Source: Crocinitomicaceae bacterium
GTDB taxonomy: Bacteria; Bacteroidota; Bacteroidia; Flavobacteriales_D; Crocinitomicaceae
NCBI GenBank assembly: GCA_020436025.1
Contig: JAGQYP010000019.1
Location: 1 to 59,692 of the forward strand
Direction of reading: 5' to 3'
DNA: 59,692 nt
The position numbers and the translations under genes were made by a program. The notes under the pieces were generated by a model, which saw nothing but the letters and a program-made list of their open reading frames with translations, made no database searches and was not told where the DNA came from. Shown here piece by piece: positions 17,207 to 26,517 of the stretch. The first letter of the stretch is position 1; every line of letters starts with the position of its first letter.

Positions 17207-17929
17207 CTACTTTTCTTTTTGCTCAAGTAATCGATCTAATTTTTCGTCAATCGTTTTGAACTTTTTCTCTTCCGACTCTTTGGTCATTTGATTCAAATAT
17301 TTAGCAATGTTAATGGCGATCACAACAGTTATATACAACTGACCTGCGATCGTAAGTGCAATAGCCAATGCTTTTCCTTCTTTAAATACAGGTGAAATAT
17401 CACCATAACCCAATGTAGTCATTGTGACAAAAGAGTAATAGATTAGATCTGGAAATTTGTAATCTACCTTAAATGGTTTAAGATCTAATTCCTGTAAAAA
17501 ATCAAATGCTACCGCTCCAATTATTCCCAAAATGATGTAGCCTGAAATCGAGTTCAGAATTGCATTAGAAGAAGTGTTTTTAGGTGCAAGAGACAATCTG
17601 AATATCTCGGTTAAAACCTTCAAGAAAAAGATACTCCAAACTAAATTAGAAATAAGAAAATCGGCTCGAACGGTTTGAAATAAATCTAAGAATGTAGTCA
17701 ATAGATTCAGATAAAAAAGCAATAAAAACAACTTCCCTCTCCTATTTTTCGGAATCAATACAAATCCTGAAATGGCTATTAAGAGCATAACAATATTGTA
17801 GAATATTCTGCTAAACTCTTTATTTTGGATGAGGGGTCCGACGAACAAGAAAAACAACAAGGAGACCAATAATATTATGGCATGTTGATTTTCAATCCAA
17901 CTTTTGTACAGACTAACTTTCCCTTTCAT
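17207..17929 (-). CDS. Potassium channel with a TLGYGD selectivity filter
   Basis: A 240-residue protein with four hydrophobic segments in the first 110 residues, then an outer helix (about 130-146), a pore loop with the K+ filter TTLGYGD (171-177) and an inner helix (184-207), ending in a short charged coiled tail. The last part equals a two-helix K+ channel core; the N-terminal helices are too short of Arg repeats to be a clear voltage sensor. It starts exactly at the stop of the upstream S1/P1-like gene (TAAATG), so it is the third gene of a comB operon. Confidence 0.9.
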   Translation of the reverse strand: MKGKVSLYKSWIENQHAIILLVSLLFFLFVGPLIQNKEFSRIFYNIVMLLIAISGFVLIPKNRRGKLFLLLFYLNLLTTFLDLFQTVRADFLISNLVWSIFFLKVLTEIFRLSLAPKNTSSNAILNSISGYIILGIIGAVAFDFLQELDLKPFKVDYKFPDLIYYSFVTMTTLGYGDISPVFKEGKALAIALTIAGQLYITVVIAINIAKYLNQMTKESEEKKFKTIDEKLDRLLEQKEK

Positions 17930-18949
17930 TTAATGCTCGTGTTCCCTTTGGTTGGGAATCACTTTTGAGTCATACGTCTTCAGTGAATCAATAGTTTCAA
18001 GTTTCCCCTTAGGGTATTTCCCCATCAATCCCTTTAAATCCGGTTGACCTGCATTCACCCAAGCTGTAAACCAAAATGATCCGACCATCAAAACTGCATC
18101 TCTCATTCTATTTTGAACCATGTTTTCCATGGATGCGTGATAAATTTCAGAAAACCTGGAACTATAAACTTGAACGATTTGATTACCTCTTTTCTCAAAA
18201 GCATATTTATTCGATAAGCCTAAGGAATCCGTAATCTTTGCTTCCAATTCAAACACAATTGGTAGGAAGGAATGAGATTTGAAAATGATTTCCCATGTCT
18301 GCTCTAGCGGCTCTTCAAGAATGAAGGCTTTTCCAACAAAAAAATCATAATCAGAAGCATATAATTCAACCAATCTCGACTCCCATAAACCATGAATCCC
18401 GTGTTGATTGGTCAGTTGACCATTGTAGTTTTCAGTTGTGTGCAAAGGAACGTGGGCATCTGAGACATAGTGACCTATTTCAGCCGAATATTTCAAAATC
18501 ATGGGGCCATCTCCCCTTTCAAATGCGTCTTGGAGCTTCTTTAGCATCCATTGAATATTCCATGGTAAAACCCCATAAGCGAACAAAGAATCCCGACCAT
18601 AGATCTCTGACGCCTTTTTCCAGGATTTTGGAATCCATTCTTGAAAATCTAAAGAATCATTTTGATAGTGGTCCAAGTCAATATAATGCTTTGGCCCCTC
18701 CTCTTTTACAATATATCTGCGTTTATCCGGAAGAACTGAATTCTCAATGATGTAGTCCATGTTTGCCTTGTAGAAAGCAATCATTTCAGGAGGAAGTGTA
18801 TAGACAGCCAATTCATTGATCTTTTTATGACCTACAAATCCCCAGGGTTTTGATTTTGGTGGTTGATGGGAAAAAGAAACTAGAAATAAACTACAAATCC
18901 AGATCTTTATGCTCGTAGAGCTGATCCCCTTTGAGAATCGGTATAACAT
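17930..18949 (-). CDS. Exported S1/P1 nuclease / zinc-dependent phospholipase C-like protein
   Basis: A 339-residue protein beginning with an N-terminal export signal (WICSLFLVSFS) and then WGFVGHKKINELA, the tryptophan and first histidine that bind zinc at the mature end in this superfamily. Further ligands are in HYIDLDHY, IGHYVSDAHVPLHTTENY (an HxxxD motif) and HGIHGLWES (HxxxE-type). The superfamily cuts nucleic acids or phospholipids using three zinc ions; I cannot choose between them. The start overlaps comB by 59 bp, an unusually long overlap, but no shorter start keeps the signal sequence. Confidence 0.82.
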   Translation of the reverse strand: MLYRFSKGISSTSIKIWICSLFLVSFSHQPPKSKPWGFVGHKKINELAVYTLPPEMIAFYKANMDYIIENSVLPDKRRYIVKEEGPKHYIDLDHYQNDSLDFQEWIPKSWKKASEIYGRDSLFAYGVLPWNIQWMLKKLQDAFERGDGPMILKYSAEIGHYVSDAHVPLHTTENYNGQLTNQHGIHGLWESRLVELYASDYDFFVGKAFILEEPLEQTWEIIFKSHSFLPIVFELEAKITDSLGLSNKYAFEKRGNQIVQVYSSRFSEIYHASMENMVQNRMRDAVLMVGSFWFTAWVNAGQPDLKGLMGKYPKGKLETIDSLKTYDSKVIPNQREHEH

Positions 18950-19628
18950 TGGTTTGATTTGGTGTTAAGCAATATTTTATGTCTTCATTCAGATTGAGAT
19001 TGATCAATCTTCTGCGGTGAGAAGAACTTTTTAGGTAACCCATGTAATTATCTTTCGCAGATAAAAACAAATATTTGGCAGCTATCGAGGAGTCTTCAAT
19101 GGAATGAAAATCTCCAGTAGCAACTAATTTTTCAGAAATCGCTCCAGCACAAATAGTGTCCTCCAAATTGAATTTATTTTGCCAGCCAGAACACAAGCAA
19201 AGGACATTTTTATTTTGTTGAATTAACCAGTCGCTCAGTGCATCCAAGTTAATGAAAGAACCAATTACAACAAGTCCATCAGGTTTTGCAATATTTATGG
19301 ATTTCGTACCATTTGTGGTTGAAAGCACGACCGTTTCACCCTTTAATTCAGGATTCATGTAAGAATAAGGTGAGTTCCCAAAGTCAAAGCCTTCTACAAT
19401 TTGTCCCCCTCTTTCAGCTCCTACTTTGTATCCTTTTTCTTGGTATTCCTTTGCTTCTTCTATGGAAGTAACCGGAATCAAGGATTTAATTCCATTATCA
19501 AAAGCCGCACAAATAGCAGAGGTTGCTCTAAGCACATCAATCACTACGATAATATCAAACTCATCCTTAAAAAGCGGGTACAAATAAGGAGAAAAACAAA
19601 CTTCGACTCTTTTCCGGGTATCTTCCAT
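18891..19628 (-). CDS. comB: 2-phosphosulfolactate phosphatase (ComB family)
   Basis: The ATG at 19628 is preferred because a longer frame to 19694 would read through a terminator; product 245 residues. Family motifs are VVIDVLRATSAICAAFDNG, GAERGG, GFDFGNSPYSY and VLSTTNGTKSI. ComB removes phosphate from 2-phosphosulfolactate to give sulfolactate, a step of coenzyme M synthesis in methanogens. Bacteria with ComB use sulfolactate otherwise, for example in sulfonate metabolism, which I infer here. No ComA partner is in the window. First gene of an operon with the S1/P1-like protein and K+ channel. Confidence 0.88.
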   Translation of the reverse strand: MEDTRKRVEVCFSPYLYPLFKDEFDIIVVIDVLRATSAICAAFDNGIKSLIPVTSIEEAKEYQEKGYKVGAERGGQIVEGFDFGNSPYSYMNPELKGETVVLSTTNGTKSINIAKPDGLVVIGSFINLDALSDWLIQQNKNVLCLCSGWQNKFNLEDTICAGAISEKLVATGDFHSIEDSSIAAKYLFLSAKDNYMGYLKSSSHRRRLINLNLNEDIKYCLTPNQTNVIPILKGDQLYEHKDLDL

Positions 19629-19640
19629 GGGGGTAAAATT

Positions 19641-19670
19641 AAAAACTCCCTCGGGATTGAGAGAGTTTTT
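19641..19670 (-). terminator. Terminator of gcvT
   Basis: A 12-bp stem with one mismatch (AAAAACTCCCTC at 19641-19652, GAGAGAGTTTTT at 19659-19670) 10 bp beyond the gcvT stop and 12 bp before the comB ATG. It separates gcvT from the comB operon and may leave comB under read-through. Confidence 0.82.
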
Positions 19671-19680
19671 AAGATAATTT

Positions 19681-20763
19681 TTATTTCTCCACAAAAGGAG
19701 GTTTTTTCACTTCGGCCTTTAAGGCTTTGTTTCTTACTTCAATATAGATTTCCGAACCAGGAGCTGAAAATTCTGTTTTCACATATCCAAGTCCAATAGC
19801 TTTTTTTGTCATTGGAGACATCGTTCCAGAAGTCACAATTCCAATTTCATTCCCATCTGCATCTTGAATGATATAGTCGTGACGAGGAATTCCTTTATCC
19901 ACCAACTCAAAACCAACTAATTTTCTTTTAACTCCCTCTTCTTTTTGCTTCGCTAAGGCCGCTGAGTTTGTAAATTCCTTGGTGAATTTAGTCACCCATC
20001 CCAATCCAGCTTCAAGTGGACTAGTAGTATCCGAAATATCGTTCCCATACAAGCAGAATCCCATTTCGAGTCTTAAAGTATCTCTAGCAGCCAATCCAAT
20101 AGGTTGAATACCAAAAGATTTACCCGCTGCAAAAACAGCATCCCAAATTTTATTCGCATCCTTGCTGTCAAAATAAATTTCGAATCCTCCAGAACCAGTA
20201 TAACCTGTCGCAGAAATGATTACGTTATCAACACCTGCGAAAGTCCCTTTTTCAAAAGTGTAATACACCATTTCTTTCAGGTTCACATCTGTCAGAGACT
20301 GCATTGCTTCAGCAGCTTTTGGTCCTTGAATGGCAAGCAAAGACATCTCATCACTTCTGTTAGTCATTTCCACTCCAAGATCATTGTGAGACGAAATCCA
20401 GTTCCAATCCTTTTCGATATTGGATGCATTTACTACTAACATATACTCTTCATCGCTGATTTTATAAATGATTAGATCATCTACAATTCCGCCATCATTA
20501 TTTGGTAGGCAAGAATACTGAGCCTTTCCATCAAATAATTTTGAAGCATCATTGGAAGATACTTTTTGGATTAAATCCAATGCTTTTGGTCCTTTCAAAA
20601 AGAATTCACCCATGTGCGATACATCAAAAACCCCAACACCTTCTCTTACGGTCATGTGTTCAACGTTTACACCTTCGTACTGCACTGGCATGTTGTATCC
20701 AGCAAAAGGCACCATTTTAGCACCTAAATCAATATGTTTTTGTGTTAATGCGGTATTTTTCAT
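19681..20763 (-). CDS. gcvT: Aminomethyltransferase, T protein of the glycine cleavage system
   Basis: GcvT takes the aminomethyl group from lipoylated H protein to tetrahydrofolate, releasing ammonia and 5,10-methylene-THF. The 360-residue length is standard. Motifs: [39 protein letters not shown], the [13 protein letters not shown] folate-site loop, [13 protein letters not shown] (catalytic aspartate), and SGTMSP. The other glycine-cleavage genes are not nearby, as is common in Bacteroidota. I see no glycine riboswitch upstream. Confidence 0.97.
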   Translation of the reverse strand: MKNTALTQKHIDLGAKMVPFAGYNMPVQYEGVNVEHMTVREGVGVFDVSHMGEFFLKGPKALDLIQKVSSNDASKLFDGKAQYSCLPNNDGGIVDDLIIYKISDEEYMLVVNASNIEKDWNWISSHNDLGVEMTNRSDEMSLLAIQGPKAAEAMQSLTDVNLKEMVYYTFEKGTFAGVDNVIISATGYTGSGGFEIYFDSKDANKIWDAVFAAGKSFGIQPIGLAARDTLRLEMGFCLYGNDISDTTSPLEAGLGWVTKFTKEFTNSAALAKQKEEGVKRKLVGFELVDKGIPRHDYIIQDADGNEIGIVTSGTMSPMTKKAIGLGYVKTEFSAPGSEIYIEVRNKALKAEVKKPPFVEK

Positions 20764-20783
20764 TCTCCAGATTTTGGTTTTGG

Positions 20784-20791
20784 CAAATGTA
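20784..20791 (-). promoter_or_regulatory. Likely -7 box for gcvT
   Basis: Minus-strand TACATTTG fits TAnnTTTG exactly and ends 20 bp before the ATG. No good -33 TTTG is seen at 17-23 bp upstream. Confidence 0.4.
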
Positions 20792-20998
20792 ATATATAAT
20801 TGAAACTTCCTATTTCCACAGCCTTTTATTTTTTAGGTATTCTTGGAAATTCACAAATCCATCAGAAGTTGTTTGAATCAAAAGCGGAATCCCATTAAAA
20901 TCGGGAATCTCAGAGAAACAGTGCTAAATAGAGGGTTGATTGCTTCCAATTTCAAGGAAAATTGACTATATTCGCACTCCGAAAAATAGCTATTAATT

Positions 20999-23431
20999 AT
21001 GTCGAAACAAGAAACTGCAACCAAAAACGATAAGATCAAACTGGAGAATTTCAAGAAGGAAGTTTTAGATGATTTCAGATTGGCTAGAATCTCGAGAGAA
21101 GCTTCTTTATTGGGAAGAAGAGAAGTGTTGACCGGGAAAGCCAAATTTGGAATTTTCGGAGACGGAAAGGAAATCGCCCAAATCGCCATGGCTAAGCAGT
21201 TTCAAAATGGAGATTTTAGATCGGGTTATTATCGGGACCAAACCTTCATGATGGCTATCGGACAGCTTACAGTTCGCGAGTATTTTTCTGCCTTATATGC
21301 CCATACTGATGTAGAGATTGAACCTGCTTCAGGAGGGAGACAAATGGGAGGACACTTTTCGACAAGGAGTTTGAATGATGACGGAAGCTGGAAAAATTTA
21401 ATGGAGCAAAAAAACAGTTCGGCCGACATCTCTCCTACTGCTGGTCAAATGGCTCGCTTGGTAGGATTAGCTCAAGCCTCTAAAATTTACAGAAATAACA
21501 AAGACTTACACGATAGAACTCAGTTCACCAATAAAGGAAATGAAGTTGCATTCGGAACCATTGGAGATGCTTCAACCTCGGAAGGACCTTTTTGGGAATC
21601 GATTAATGCAGCGGGAGTTTTGCAGGTACCAATGGTCATGAGTGTTTGGGATGATGGATATGGAATTTCAGTTCCAAAAAAATACCAAACGACCAAAGCT
21701 TCTATTTCTGAAGCTCTTTCTGGAATGCAAAGAACCAAAACCAAGCCAGGCTATGAAATACTAAAATCGAAAGGTTGGGATTATGCTGATTTGGTCGAAA
21801 CGTATGAAAAAGCTGTAAAAATTGCACGTGAGGAACATGTTCCTGTATTGGTGCACGTAGAAGAAGTGAATCAACCTCAGGGGCACTCTACTTCTGGATC
21901 TCACGAAAGATATAAATCACCAGAAAGAATGCAGTGGGAACAAGATTTCGATTGTATTGAAAAGTTTAAATCCTGGATACTGGACTTTAAAATTGGTGGT
22001 GAACCATTAGCTACTTTAGAGGAGTTAGAAGAAATTGAAAAAGCAGCGAAGAAACAAGTACGGGAAGAAAAGGCAGAAGCTTGGAAACTTTTTACTGAAG
22101 ATATCAAATCTGCTTTGGCTCAGGCAACTTCACACATGGAAGCTTTGGCTAATTCAAGCTCAAAATCAGCAGAAATCAATGAAGTTGTGCAAAGCTTGAA
22201 ATCGACTTTGGATCCGATTAAAAAAGACGTGCTTTCTCATGCCAAAAAAGCACTAAGAGTTGTCCGAGGAGAAAATTCTATCGAAAGAACAAATTTGATC
22301 AACTGGATTAAAAAATATACAGAAGAGAACAATAGAAAATATGGTTCGCATCTTTATTCTGAAGGAACAGAACAGATTGCAAATATTGATCCAGTGCCTG
22401 CAGAATACAACGGTGAAGATCTTGTAGATGGAAGAATCATCCTAAAAGAGAATTTCGAAGAAATCTTCACTAAATATCCTGAAACTTTAACTTTTGGAGA
22501 AGACACCGGTAAAATTGGAGGAGTGAATCAATCCATGGAAGGTATGCAGGAGAAATTTGGAACCTTAAGAGTTTCAGATACTGGAATTAGAGAACTTACA
22601 ATTATTGGTCAAGGAATCGGAATGGCAATGAGAGGATTGAGACCAATTGCGGAAATTCAGTACTTGGATTATTTACTGTACGCTATTCAGATTATGTCTG
22701 ATGATTTGGCTACGGTTCAATATAGAACGGTAGGTGGACAAAAAGCGCCTTTAATCATTCGAACTAGAGGACACAGATTAGAAGGAATCTGGCATTCAGG
22801 GTCTCCAATGGGAATGATTATTAATGCCTTAAGAGGAATGTACGTTTGTGTACCGAGAAACATGACTAAGGCAGCGGGAATGTACAATACACTTCTAAAA
22901 TCTGATGATGCAGCTCTTGTTATTGAGCCTTTGAATGGATACAGAACAAAAGAAAACAAACCTACCAACCTTGGAGAATTCTGCGAACCACTCGGAATAC
23001 CTGAAATTGTTCGAGAAGGATCAGACATTACTGTTGTATCCTATGGATCTACTTTTAATTTATGCGTTGAAGCCGCCAACCAATTAGAAGAATATGGGAT
23101 TTCAGTGGAATTAGTTGACGTTCAAACTCTTATTCCTTTTGATGTACATCATGAAACTGTTGAATCCATTAAGAAAACCAACAGACTCCTAATAGTAGAT
23201 GAAGACGTTAGTTCAGGAGCATCTGCTTATATTTTAGACAAGTTGTTAAATGAGCAAAACGCTTATTATCATTTGGATTCCAAGCCGGAGACATTGAGTT
23301 CAAAAGACCACCGTCCTGCGTATGGGTCTGACGGAGACTATTTCTCCAAACCAAGTGTGGAAGACATCTTTGAAAAAGTGTATGCAATCATGAGTGAAAG
23401 TAATCCGGAAGCTTATCCTCCGATTTACTAA
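20999..23431 (+). CDS. Fused alpha/beta E1 component of a 2-oxoacid dehydrogenase
   Basis: An 810-residue thiamine-diphosphate enzyme in which E1 alpha (about residues 30-350) and E1 beta (about 480-810) are one chain. The alpha part has GDASTSEGPFWESINAAG (TPP/Mg site) and DDGYGISVP; the beta part has FGEDTGKIGG, IGQGIGMAMRGLRPIAEIQ, and a C-terminal VDVQTLIPFDV. A helical linker of about 120 residues joins them. It decarboxylates pyruvate or a branched-chain 2-oxoacid and passes the acyl group to lipoyl E2; I cannot fix the substrate. E2 and E3 are not adjacent. A weak TATATTCG -7-like box is at 20967-20974. Confidence 0.93.
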   Translation: MSKQETATKNDKIKLENFKKEVLDDFRLARISREASLLGRREVLTGKAKFGIFGDGKEIAQIAMAKQFQNGDFRSGYYRDQTFMMAIGQLTVREYFSALYAHTDVEIEPASGGRQMGGHFSTRSLNDDGSWKNLMEQKNSSADISPTAGQMARLVGLAQASKIYRNNKDLHDRTQFTNKGNEVAFGTIGDASTSEGPFWESINAAGVLQVPMVMSVWDDGYGISVPKKYQTTKASISEALSGMQRTKTKPGYEILKSKGWDYADLVETYEKAVKIAREEHVPVLVHVEEVNQPQGHSTSGSHERYKSPERMQWEQDFDCIEKFKSWILDFKIGGEPLATLEELEEIEKAAKKQVREEKAEAWKLFTEDIKSALAQATSHMEALANSSSKSAEINEVVQSLKSTLDPIKKDVLSHAKKALRVVRGENSIERTNLINWIKKYTEENNRKYGSHLYSEGTEQIANIDPVPAEYNGEDLVDGRIILKENFEEIFTKYPETLTFGEDTGKIGGVNQSMEGMQEKFGTLRVSDTGIRELTIIGQGIGMAMRGLRPIAEIQYLDYLLYAIQIMSDDLATVQYRTVGGQKAPLIIRTRGHRLEGIWHSGSPMGMIINALRGMYVCVPRNMTKAAGMYNTLLKSDDAALVIEPLNGYRTKENKPTNLGEFCEPLGIPEIVREGSDITVVSYGSTFNLCVEAANQLEEYGISVELVDVQTLIPFDVHHETVESIKKTNRLLIVDEDVSSGASAYILDKLLNEQNAYYHLDSKPETLSSKDHRPAYGSDGDYFSKPSVEDIFEKVYAIMSESNPEAYPPIY

Positions 23432-23557
23432 ATTCCTATATTCCAGCTTTTTATTTAATGGTATTTGTTGATATCATTGTGTAAATCTTTTGCCTTAATA
23501 TTTGGTCGATAAATTGAAAACGTTAATTTAGTAACCAATCTTAAAATACATTAAAAC

Positions 23558-25066
23558 ATGGAAATAACAGAATTGAAAAACTGGTTTATGTCGATGCTTA
23601 AACCTACTGGTTTAGACTCAAAACCGAGTGATGAACCGATCAAAATGGAAGGTTTATTAAATCGTAAAGATTACATGGGAGTTGCTTTCGGAGCACTTTG
23701 CATTACAGCGATGCTACTATTCTTAAGTGGATTTGCTGGATTAATCAAAGATGCATTTGCTGATCCAGAAGGATTTAGCAATACCATGGCAGTCCTAATG
23801 ATCTTAATCGGTGGAGGAAGCTATTTTTATGCTTTAAAATTTAAACCCAACTCAAGATATTGGGGAGAAATCGGAACTTATTCTTTAGTGATTTTCTTTA
23901 CAGCTGGTTTCATGCTTTTAGGTACAACCATGGAATGGTGGGAAAAACCTAAGACAGGAATTTTCATCTTGTTATTTTTATACATCCCAGTGCTTTACTT
24001 AAGAAAGAATGTTTTAGGAGGACTTGTGTATGCAGGACTTCTTCTTTCTTATATTGGAGCGGCATCTGCTGTTAGTCCAATCCTAAGTTTAGCTGGAGCA
24101 AGAGGAGTTATGGGATACATTGCCGGAGGTGAATTTACTTCATTCTGGTTCTGGTTCTTCTTCATGGCTTTTATTCCTTATTTTACTTTGTCTTTCAAAG
24201 AAAACTTCAGACCAGGAATTGAAAGTATTTTACTAGGATACTCTTTCTCTGCATTGCTGTTGTATGGAGTTTCCAGTGCTTTAGGGTCACACCAAATGTT
24301 TGGGTTATTGTTAGCGTCATCTTTACTTTATTTGATTGGTAACATTGTTTACAAGCACAATTACATCGTATTTAAGCCATTTCAGGTTGTATCCGTGATT
24401 ATCTTCATTGGTATTGGCTATGCGATGATGAACAAAGGATCCATGATGGGGCTATACGGTGCATCAGGATACATGAGCTTCGTTAATTCCATTTTAAAAG
24501 AGTGGACAGCATATATTGTAATTCTAGTATTGGCAGTTGCTGCTTTCATGGTATTCATGATCTGGAAATCAGAATATGTTGACAACGATAGAAGAGCTAA
24601 CGTATTTGCCATCGTTTTACCTTTTTACTTCTTATTAATGGCTCCATTTGTTAACTGGGGATTAGAAGATATCGTTGTTCTTTTAAACATTGTTGTGATC
24701 ATGGCATTATCGGTTATGGTGATACATTATGGATTGAAAGACAATAAATGGTACAATGTAGTTTGGGCACCTATTTTAACTGTTTCTGGAATGGTTATGC
24801 TTGGAGCAGAATTAGACGCAGGTGCAAAATTCAACTCGTTTATGCTTATTGCAGGTGCAGGTTTCTTGGGTGGATTAGTAATGAAATACATTCCTAAAAT
24901 TGGAGAAACTGTTACTCCTGCAGATGGTGACGTTTCAGTTGAAACAGCTCCTAGCACTCCTACGCCTACCCCAGCACCTGAGGTAAAAGAAGAGCCAAAG
25001 GCAGAAGCTCCAGCTGCAGAAGAATCCAATGAGACTTCTGAAGAAGGAGAAGATAAAGCAGAATAA
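23558..25066 (+). CDS. Polytopic membrane protein with an acidic Pro/Ala/Glu-rich tail
   Basis: A 502-residue protein with about 12-13 hydrophobic helices between residues 40 and 445, preceded by a short polar N-terminus and followed by a disordered tail (about 450-502) of repeated TP, AP and E residues ending EEGEDKAE. No transporter signature or catalytic motif is recognisable; the helix-after-helix layout without polar loops recalls DUF2339/DUF2157-type proteins, but I would not assign it. It is a single gene with a strong terminator immediately downstream. Confidence 0.8.
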   Translation: MEITELKNWFMSMLKPTGLDSKPSDEPIKMEGLLNRKDYMGVAFGALCITAMLLFLSGFAGLIKDAFADPEGFSNTMAVLMILIGGGSYFYALKFKPNSRYWGEIGTYSLVIFFTAGFMLLGTTMEWWEKPKTGIFILLFLYIPVLYLRKNVLGGLVYAGLLLSYIGAASAVSPILSLAGARGVMGYIAGGEFTSFWFWFFFMAFIPYFTLSFKENFRPGIESILLGYSFSALLLYGVSSALGSHQMFGLLLASSLLYLIGNIVYKHNYIVFKPFQVVSVIIFIGIGYAMMNKGSMMGLYGASGYMSFVNSILKEWTAYIVILVLAVAAFMVFMIWKSEYVDNDRRANVFAIVLPFYFLLMAPFVNWGLEDIVVLLNIVVIMALSVMVIHYGLKDNKWYNVVWAPILTVSGMVMLGAELDAGAKFNSFMLIAGAGFLGGLVMKYIPKIGETVTPADGDVSVETAPSTPTPTPAPEVKEEPKAEAPAAEESNETSEEGEDKAE

Positions 25067-25086
25067 AATTCAATTCAATTATTTCG

Positions 25087-25114
25087 AAAGGGCTGAGAAA
25101 TCAGCCCTTTTTTT
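25087..25114 (+). terminator. Terminator of the polytopic membrane protein gene
   Basis: A perfect 10-bp stem (AAAGGGCTGA at 25087-25096, TCAGCCCTTT at 25101-25110) with a GAAA tetraloop and a T run. The right arm is also the stop codon and last codons of the convergent gene at 25101-25682. Confidence 0.93.
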
Positions 25115-25682
25115 GTTTCTCATCCTGACGTTTTTTCTTGTCCAGATATTTGGGAATTTTTTCGTAGAGTTTATCGCAAAACTTTTTAACCTGTGGCGCA
25201 ATTCTTTTGAAATTGGCGGGAGACAAACCAAATGTTCGTACCCAAATTTCAGTCTCTTCAAAGTTCTGATCCAGCAACATGATCACACTCATTCCAGTAC
25301 CTGGTGAATTTCCCCAAAAAGCAACATAATAATTAGAAAGATCAGGTTTTAGCGCAAGATCCACTTCCAGACTTTCATTCAAAAAAATGCTATCTGTTTT
25401 TCCTTGTTTAAGGTTTTTATAATCGGAGGAATAGATAAAAAATACCTTGCTTCCTAAATTCTCACGAAAGGCGCGAACAATCTCCATATTGCTTCCCCGA
25501 GTTTCTAATCTTAAAGTCTTCGCTAATTCTTTATTTCCTGTTTCTTCGGCTGCCCGGATTTGGTTTTTAGCAGTTTTTAGTCTGACCACAATGACGTAAT
25601 CAGAGGTGTCTGTCTGAGCAATTGTTCTTATTCCAGAAAACAGGAAAAGTAATGACATAAAAAAGGGCACGAGATTTTTCAT
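25101..25682 (-). CDS. Exported protein of unknown function
   Basis: A 193-residue protein with a signal peptide (ending RTIAQ). The mature part has a DYVIVVRLKTAK strand, a RAAEETGNKELAKTLRLETR helix, and a Lys-rich C-terminus (YLDKKKRQDEKQKKG). The Gly-rich ENLGSKVFFIYSSDYKNL and YYVAFWGNSPGTG segments may form a beta sheet. I do not recognise the family. Its final codons and TGA stop are formed by the right arm of the terminator hairpin of the convergent gene, so the two genes share this structure. Confidence 0.7.
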   Translation of the reverse strand: MKNLVPFFMSLLFLFSGIRTIAQTDTSDYVIVVRLKTAKNQIRAAEETGNKELAKTLRLETRGSNMEIVRAFRENLGSKVFFIYSSDYKNLKQGKTDSIFLNESLEVDLALKPDLSNYYVAFWGNSPGTGMSVIMLLDQNFEETEIWVRTFGLSPANFKRIAPQVKKFCDKLYEKIPKYLDKKKRQDEKQKKG

Positions 25683-25733
25683 GCCCTTAATATATACATT
25701 TGAACTGGTAATTTCTTTCTAGAGAAATCTGAA

Positions 25734-26432
25734 CTACTTAAAAGTTAACTTCTCTTTGTCTGCCAAACCACCCCTTTGAGTTGGAATATTCGTCTCTACC
25801 CAAACGTCGATTTCAGCCCCTTTCAATTCAAGAAAAACGACCGCATCTAGTTCTGGCATTTCCTTTACCAAATAGTCGTCACAACGGTAAATATTGCCTA
25901 CACCTCGCTTTTCAGCCTTCCCCATATAAGATTGAAATTGAGAAGATTCGTTTAGACCTTTCTTTTCTTGCCACCAAACATAAAACTCAATTGTTTTATC
26001 ATCAATTTTATACACGGCTACCCCACTTTCCTGAGTATATTTTTCCTGATCCTTGGTTTTTAGCATTTGGATTTTATCTGAATCAACGGAAGTATATTCA
26101 AGATTTTGAAGTTTCTTATAATCCTTATCCACCAATTTCAACGAAAGAGCATCGAAGGATTTCGTTTTCCCTTTAATCATGTTTCCACTTTTAAGGTAAA
26201 TCGAAATATCATCTTTCAAAAAGCTACCAAATTTTATAGAATCTAGCTTACCATCAAAAGTGGCGTATCCAAAAATTGTATTTTCTCCAGCAATAATGTG
26301 CAGTTCAGCTTTCTCCCCTTTGTAATGGTAAATTCCCGGACTTCTCTCCGCAATCTCGGAGCCACTGTGATCTTGAGCAAAAAGGGATGTTATTCCTAGA
26401 GTAAGTGTAAAAATAAGTGCAATTGTTTTCAT
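25734..26432 (-). CDS. Exported protein of unknown function
   Basis: A 232-residue protein with a signal peptide (MKTIALIFTLTLGITSLFAQ). The mature part is beta-rich with repeated short strand-turn units (GIYHYKGEKAELHIIAGENTI, FGYATFDGKLDSIKFG) and ends with a VDVWVETN-like strand. Only one clear Cys (YRCDDY), so no disulfide. It lies 51 bp upstream of another exported protein gene on the same strand, and they may be co-transcribed. Family not recognised. Confidence 0.7.
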   Translation of the reverse strand: MKTIALIFTLTLGITSLFAQDHSGSEIAERSPGIYHYKGEKAELHIIAGENTIFGYATFDGKLDSIKFGSFLKDDISIYLKSGNMIKGKTKSFDALSLKLVDKDYKKLQNLEYTSVDSDKIQMLKTKDQEKYTQESGVAVYKIDDKTIEFYVWWQEKKGLNESSQFQSYMGKAEKRGVGNIYRCDDYLVKEMPELDAVVFLELKGAEIDVWVETNIPTQRGGLADKEKLTFK

Positions 26433-26517
26433 TTGTTTTTTTTGCCGAAAGTAAATGAAAATTTCAATTTATTCCCACAAGAATTTTTAAACCAACAGTT
26501 TAACTTTTAAACAGACC

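Noticed and set aside
20764..20998. Glycine riboswitch upstream of gcvT
   Set aside because: The 235-bp gap shows no paired aptamer-like G-rich stems on the minus strand; only a possible -7 box was found.
20878..21189. Minus-strand open frame over the E1 gene start
   Set aside because: It is antisense to a well-conserved coding region, lacks a domain, and starts inside it.
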